Shown piece after piece: positions 61,174 to 64,000 of a stretch of 64,000 nucleotides of DNA; the stretch's first letter is position 1; every line of letters begins with the position of its first letter. The stretch comes from Marinifilum sp. N1E240. Its GTDB lineage: Bacteria > Bacteroidota > Bacteroidia > Bacteroidales > Marinifilaceae. The stretch spans positions 585,088-649,087 of the forward strand of contig NZ_WHKF01000001.1 in assembly GCF_009295825.1 (NCBI RefSeq), given 5' to 3'. The position numbers and the translations under genes are program-made. The notes beneath the pieces were generated by a model. It was not told the origin of the DNA. It saw nothing but the letters and a program-made list of their open reading frames with translations, and did not search any database.

Positions 61174-63951
61174 TTAAAAATCATCTTTAGCATTACCGAA
61201 TAGTTTGAAGTTGTATGTAACTGTTACTATAGGTTTACCAAATATTGACATTTTGTATCCATTAACTTTCTCGCCTTCGGTTCTGAAGAAGATGTTATAT
61301 GCATTTTGACGACCAAGTACATTGTAAACAGCTATTGTCCAAGAACTATGATTTAGTTTTTTGGCTTTTAAATTTCCATTTATGGTTGCTGCTATATCTA
61401 ATCTTACATAGTCAGGCATTCTCATTGAGTTTCGATCCGAATAGTGTACCTTATCTGTGCCTGCAAAGTTATAGTAGGCAACAGGGGCTGTAAAAGGTCT
61501 TCCTGTACTGTATGAGAAATTGGTTGATACATTCATTCTTCGACCTAATTTGTAATTGGCAACAAATTTAAAATCGTGAGGTTTATCGTAATTAGCAGGA
61601 AAGTAATCACCATCATTAACTTTTTCTTCATCAAATTCACTATCTATTTTATGCAATATTTTTGAATAAGTGTAATTAACCCACCCTGTCAATTTACCTC
61701 TTTTCTTTTGAAACATTAATTCTAAACCATATGCTTTTCCTTTGCCATTTAATACGTCGGTTTCAAGGTGTTCGTTCATTACCAATTTGGCTCCACCTTT
61801 GTAATCCAAAACGTTATCTAATTTTTTATAGTAAGTTTCAATCGAAGCTTCAAATTTATTTTGGTTTATTTTTCGATATAATCCTATGGAGTATTGATGA
61901 CTTTTTTGAGGTTTCAAGTATTTGTCACTAAGTTTCCATATATCTGTTGGAGTCATTGATGCAGTGTTTGAAATCATTTGAACATACTGACTCATTCCAT
62001 TGTAACTTGCTTTTAAAGAACTATTGGATCCAAGTCTTACGTTTGTAGAAATTCTAATTTCAGGCTCAGAATAAGTTGATATGAATCCTGATTTATGGTA
62101 GGTTGATCCATCCATTGATTCAAGGTTTCTAGGTTGACCTTTTATGTAATTGTATTCAGTTTTTGGACCAAGATTTCCATAAAAGGAATAGCGTAGACCA
62201 ACTGATAGTGACATAAAATGAGAAAGTTCAAATTCATCACTAATATAAGCTGCCATTTCTAAGGCTTGTTCGCCTTCAAGTTTCTTTGCATTTATTAAAG
62301 ACTCAGGATTGCTTGGCTTTTGATCTCCAGGGGCTAAGTCGTAATAGGTACTATTGATTCCAAAATCAATTTTATGATTCAAGCTAGATAGATAGGAAAA
62401 ATCTGCGTTAAAAATATACTGATCGAATTTATATTTAACGGAGTAAGATTGACTCTGTTCTTGTCTTGATTCTGTAGTGTAATCATATTTACTAATTGCT
62501 GCTGAAAAAGTGGAAAATAATTTTGGACTAAATATATGTTTCCACTTAATTGTAGATGCAATAGTATTGTATTCAAACTTATCTTCTTGATAATAATCAA
62601 ATTTATCATGGCTGTAGTAGCCAGATAAATATAGACTGTTTTTTTCATCTAAGTCCCATGAGAAATTTCCTTGAAAGTCATAGAAGTTTGCACTACTTTT
62701 TTGAAGTTTTTTGTCATCCAAAAGTTTAAGAACCCAGTCAGAATATGTTGTACGTCCAGCAAGTATAAATGAACCTTTGTCTTTTTTTAGTGGTCCCTCT
62801 ATTGTTAGTCTTCCAGATACAGGGCTAATTCCACCGTTAACACTATATTTTTTTCTATTACCATCCTTTAAACTAAGGTCCATTACTGAAGATACCCTAC
62901 CTCCATATTTTGCTGGGATTCCACTTTTATAAAGAGTGATGTCCTTAATGATATCTGAATTAAAGCCTGAGAAGAATCCAAAAAAGTGAGAGGTATTATT
63001 TATTGGAGCTTGGTTTAATAAAACTAAATTTTGATCTGTATTTCCGCCTCTAACGTTAAATCCACTTGAAGCCTCACCTACACTCTGTACGCCAGGTAAT
63101 AATAATGTACTTTTTATGATATCTGCTTCACCCATTCCTAGAGGTAATTGCTTTAATGCTTTAACAGTAATTTTCTCCATTCCCATTCTTAGGTTACGAA
63201 CGGGATCTTCAGTTTTAGCCGTTACAACTACTTCCTTTAAAGAGGTAGGTTTGTTTTTCATTTCGACGTTCAATTTTCCATTAGAATGAATTACGATATT
63301 ACGAAATGTAGTTTTCATTCCAACAGATCGATATTCTACTTTATACTTTCCAATAGGGATTGAAATTGAGTATTGCCCATATTGATTTGTAACAGTTCCT
63401 TTTTGGATATCCTTAATGTAAATTACGGTACCAATTAAAGATTCTCCACTTTCAACATCTGTAATTTTCCCACCAAAAGTTACCTTAGTTTTATTTGGAT
63501 TGTGGGCTCTATCACCAATTGTAAATAGTTTATATTCATTACCAATTTTATTGTTTATCTGTTTTTTTATTATTGGTGATTTATAAAAAATAGTATCGAT
63601 TTCTTTTATTTTGTTTTTTGAAAGATAATTATTGTATGCTTGGGCATAATTAGTCTTTATGCGATAGTTTTTAGTAAAAACAACTTTGGTTTCTTTTATT
63701 ATTTGATAATTCAAATTACTTTTTTTTCCAAGCCAGTTAATTATTTTTTTGACATCTGTATTTTTAAAGTTTGGATTAAAATTTTGATCTTCAACCCAAT
63801 TAGATATGTAGTAAAATTTATAGGTGGAAGATTTTTCTATTTTTGAAATAATCTCATGGAATGAGATTGAATCTTTTTGTAGTGTGATTGATTGCCCTAT
63901 TACTGTCAAGTGAAATGACACAATTAGCAATGTGATAAGTATTTTACGCAT
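61174..63951 (-). CDS. TonB-dependent receptor with STN domain
   Basis: 925-residue outer-membrane transporter. A signal peptide (about 1-19) is followed by a secretin/TonB short N-terminal (STN) domain (about 20-95), the signalling module of FecA-type receptors. A carboxypeptidase-regulatory-like domain (about 152-235, GGKITDVESGESLIGTVIYI) comes next. The plug (about 240-360, GFNVRGGNTDQNLVLLNQAPI) and a 22-strand barrel complete it. It lacks the RagA-type SusC signature and no SusD-like partner is downstream. The STN domain predicts a FecR-type anti-sigma gene, which would lie beyond the right edge. The transported compound is unknown. Confidence 0.92.
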   Translation of the reverse strand: MRKILITLLIVSFHLTVIGQSITLQKDSISFHEIISKIEKSSTYKFYYISNWVEDQNFNPNFKNTDVKKIINWLGKKSNLNYQIIKETKVVFTKNYRIKTNYAQAYNNYLSKNKIKEIDTIFYKSPIIKKQINNKIGNEYKLFTIGDRAHNPNKTKVTFGGKITDVESGESLIGTVIYIKDIQKGTVTNQYGQYSISIPIGKYKVEYRSVGMKTTFRNIVIHSNGKLNVEMKNKPTSLKEVVVTAKTEDPVRNLRMGMEKITVKALKQLPLGMGEADIIKSTLLLPGVQSVGEASSGFNVRGGNTDQNLVLLNQAPINNTSHFFGFFSGFNSDIIKDITLYKSGIPAKYGGRVSSVMDLSLKDGNRKKYSVNGGISPVSGRLTIEGPLKKDKGSFILAGRTTYSDWVLKLLDDKKLQKSSANFYDFQGNFSWDLDEKNSLYLSGYYSHDKFDYYQEDKFEYNTIASTIKWKHIFSPKLFSTFSAAISKYDYTTESRQEQSQSYSVKYKFDQYIFNADFSYLSSLNHKIDFGINSTYYDLAPGDQKPSNPESLINAKKLEGEQALEMAAYISDEFELSHFMSLSVGLRYSFYGNLGPKTEYNYIKGQPRNLESMDGSTYHKSGFISTYSEPEIRISTNVRLGSNSSLKASYNGMSQYVQMISNTASMTPTDIWKLSDKYLKPQKSHQYSIGLYRKINQNKFEASIETYYKKLDNVLDYKGGAKLVMNEHLETDVLNGKGKAYGLELMFQKKRGKLTGWVNYTYSKILHKIDSEFDEEKVNDGDYFPANYDKPHDFKFVANYKLGRRMNVSTNFSYSTGRPFTAPVAYYNFAGTDKVHYSDRNSMRMPDYVRLDIAATINGNLKAKKLNHSSWTIAVYNVLGRQNAYNIFFRTEGEKVNGYKMSIFGKPIVTVTYNFKLFGNAKDDF

Positions 63952-64000
63952 AGGATTTGATTTATAAAGTTTCTGCGTATTTGATTAATTCAACGAATCG

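Noticed and set aside
1-64000. tRNA, rRNA, CRISPR array, insertion sequence or prophage
   Set aside because: No cloverleaf with CCA-side T-loop, no regular repeat-spacer pattern and no transposase or phage protein was found on either strand.

Overview
The window is chromosomal DNA from a low-GC member of the Bacteroidota, most likely a marine, facultatively anaerobic relative of the Marinilabiliales/Marinifilaceae (the rank below phylum is inference). Support: type IX secretion genes (Plug, PorP/SprF, type B sorting domain), complete Na+-NQR, Bacteroidota-type promoters (TTG-N19-TAnnTTTG), little Shine-Dalgarno signal, short-form AMP nucleosidase, long-form urocanate hydratase, and NrfHA ammonifying nitrite reductase. 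I see no rRNA, tRNA, CRISPR array or insertion sequence.

Layout. 1-4.8 kb: bioB with a small upstream ORF, an ankyrin/PPP-phosphatase lipoprotein and the T9SS Plug protein. 4.9-12.6 kb: nqrABCDEF, then apbE (which flavinylates NqrB and NqrC), then two small single-span membrane proteins on the other strand, one only 55 codons and cysteine-rich, that may serve Nqr maturation. 12.8-15.3 kb: fused 2-oxoacid dehydrogenase E1; its probable E2 partner is at 30.6-31.9 kb. 15.3-16.0 kb: a gene-free stretch holding three successive promoter-to-terminator units that look like diverged copies of one small RNA. 16-18 kb: NhaC-type antiporter. 18-30.4 kb: YqgE, class IV aminotransferase, GmhB-like phosphatase, rhomboid protease, a T9SS type B cassette (PD40/OmpA protein, PorP/SprF, sorting-domain protein), holA, amn, a lone HsdR_N protein, a GNAT enzyme and a PD40 protein with four SPOR-like repeats.

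30.6-41.5 kb: E2, recR, Na+/solute symporter, two exported proteins, a cytoplasmic PAS histidine kinase, an unknown helical protein, a decayed outer-membrane gene, and a YdhR/nitroreductase pair divergent from an HxlR regulator. 41.6-50.9 kb is a nitrite-ammonification block: a CcsBA-type fusion on the minus strand; porin, nrfH, nrfA, ResB-like and CcsA on the plus strand. 51-64 kb: small membrane protein, alaS, M23 peptidase, MerR regulator, Nif3, zinc-ribbon protein, hutU, thioredoxin-like protein, CoA-binding protein and a TonB-dependent receptor.

How the parts fit: Nqr, NhaC and the symporter indicate a sodium-based energy economy. NrfHA with two System II haem-attachment modules indicates anaerobic respiration of nitrite to ammonium. 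The T9SS genes indicate protein export to the cell surface. The strongest candidate for something undescribed is the tandem small-RNA cluster at 15.32-15.97 kb.
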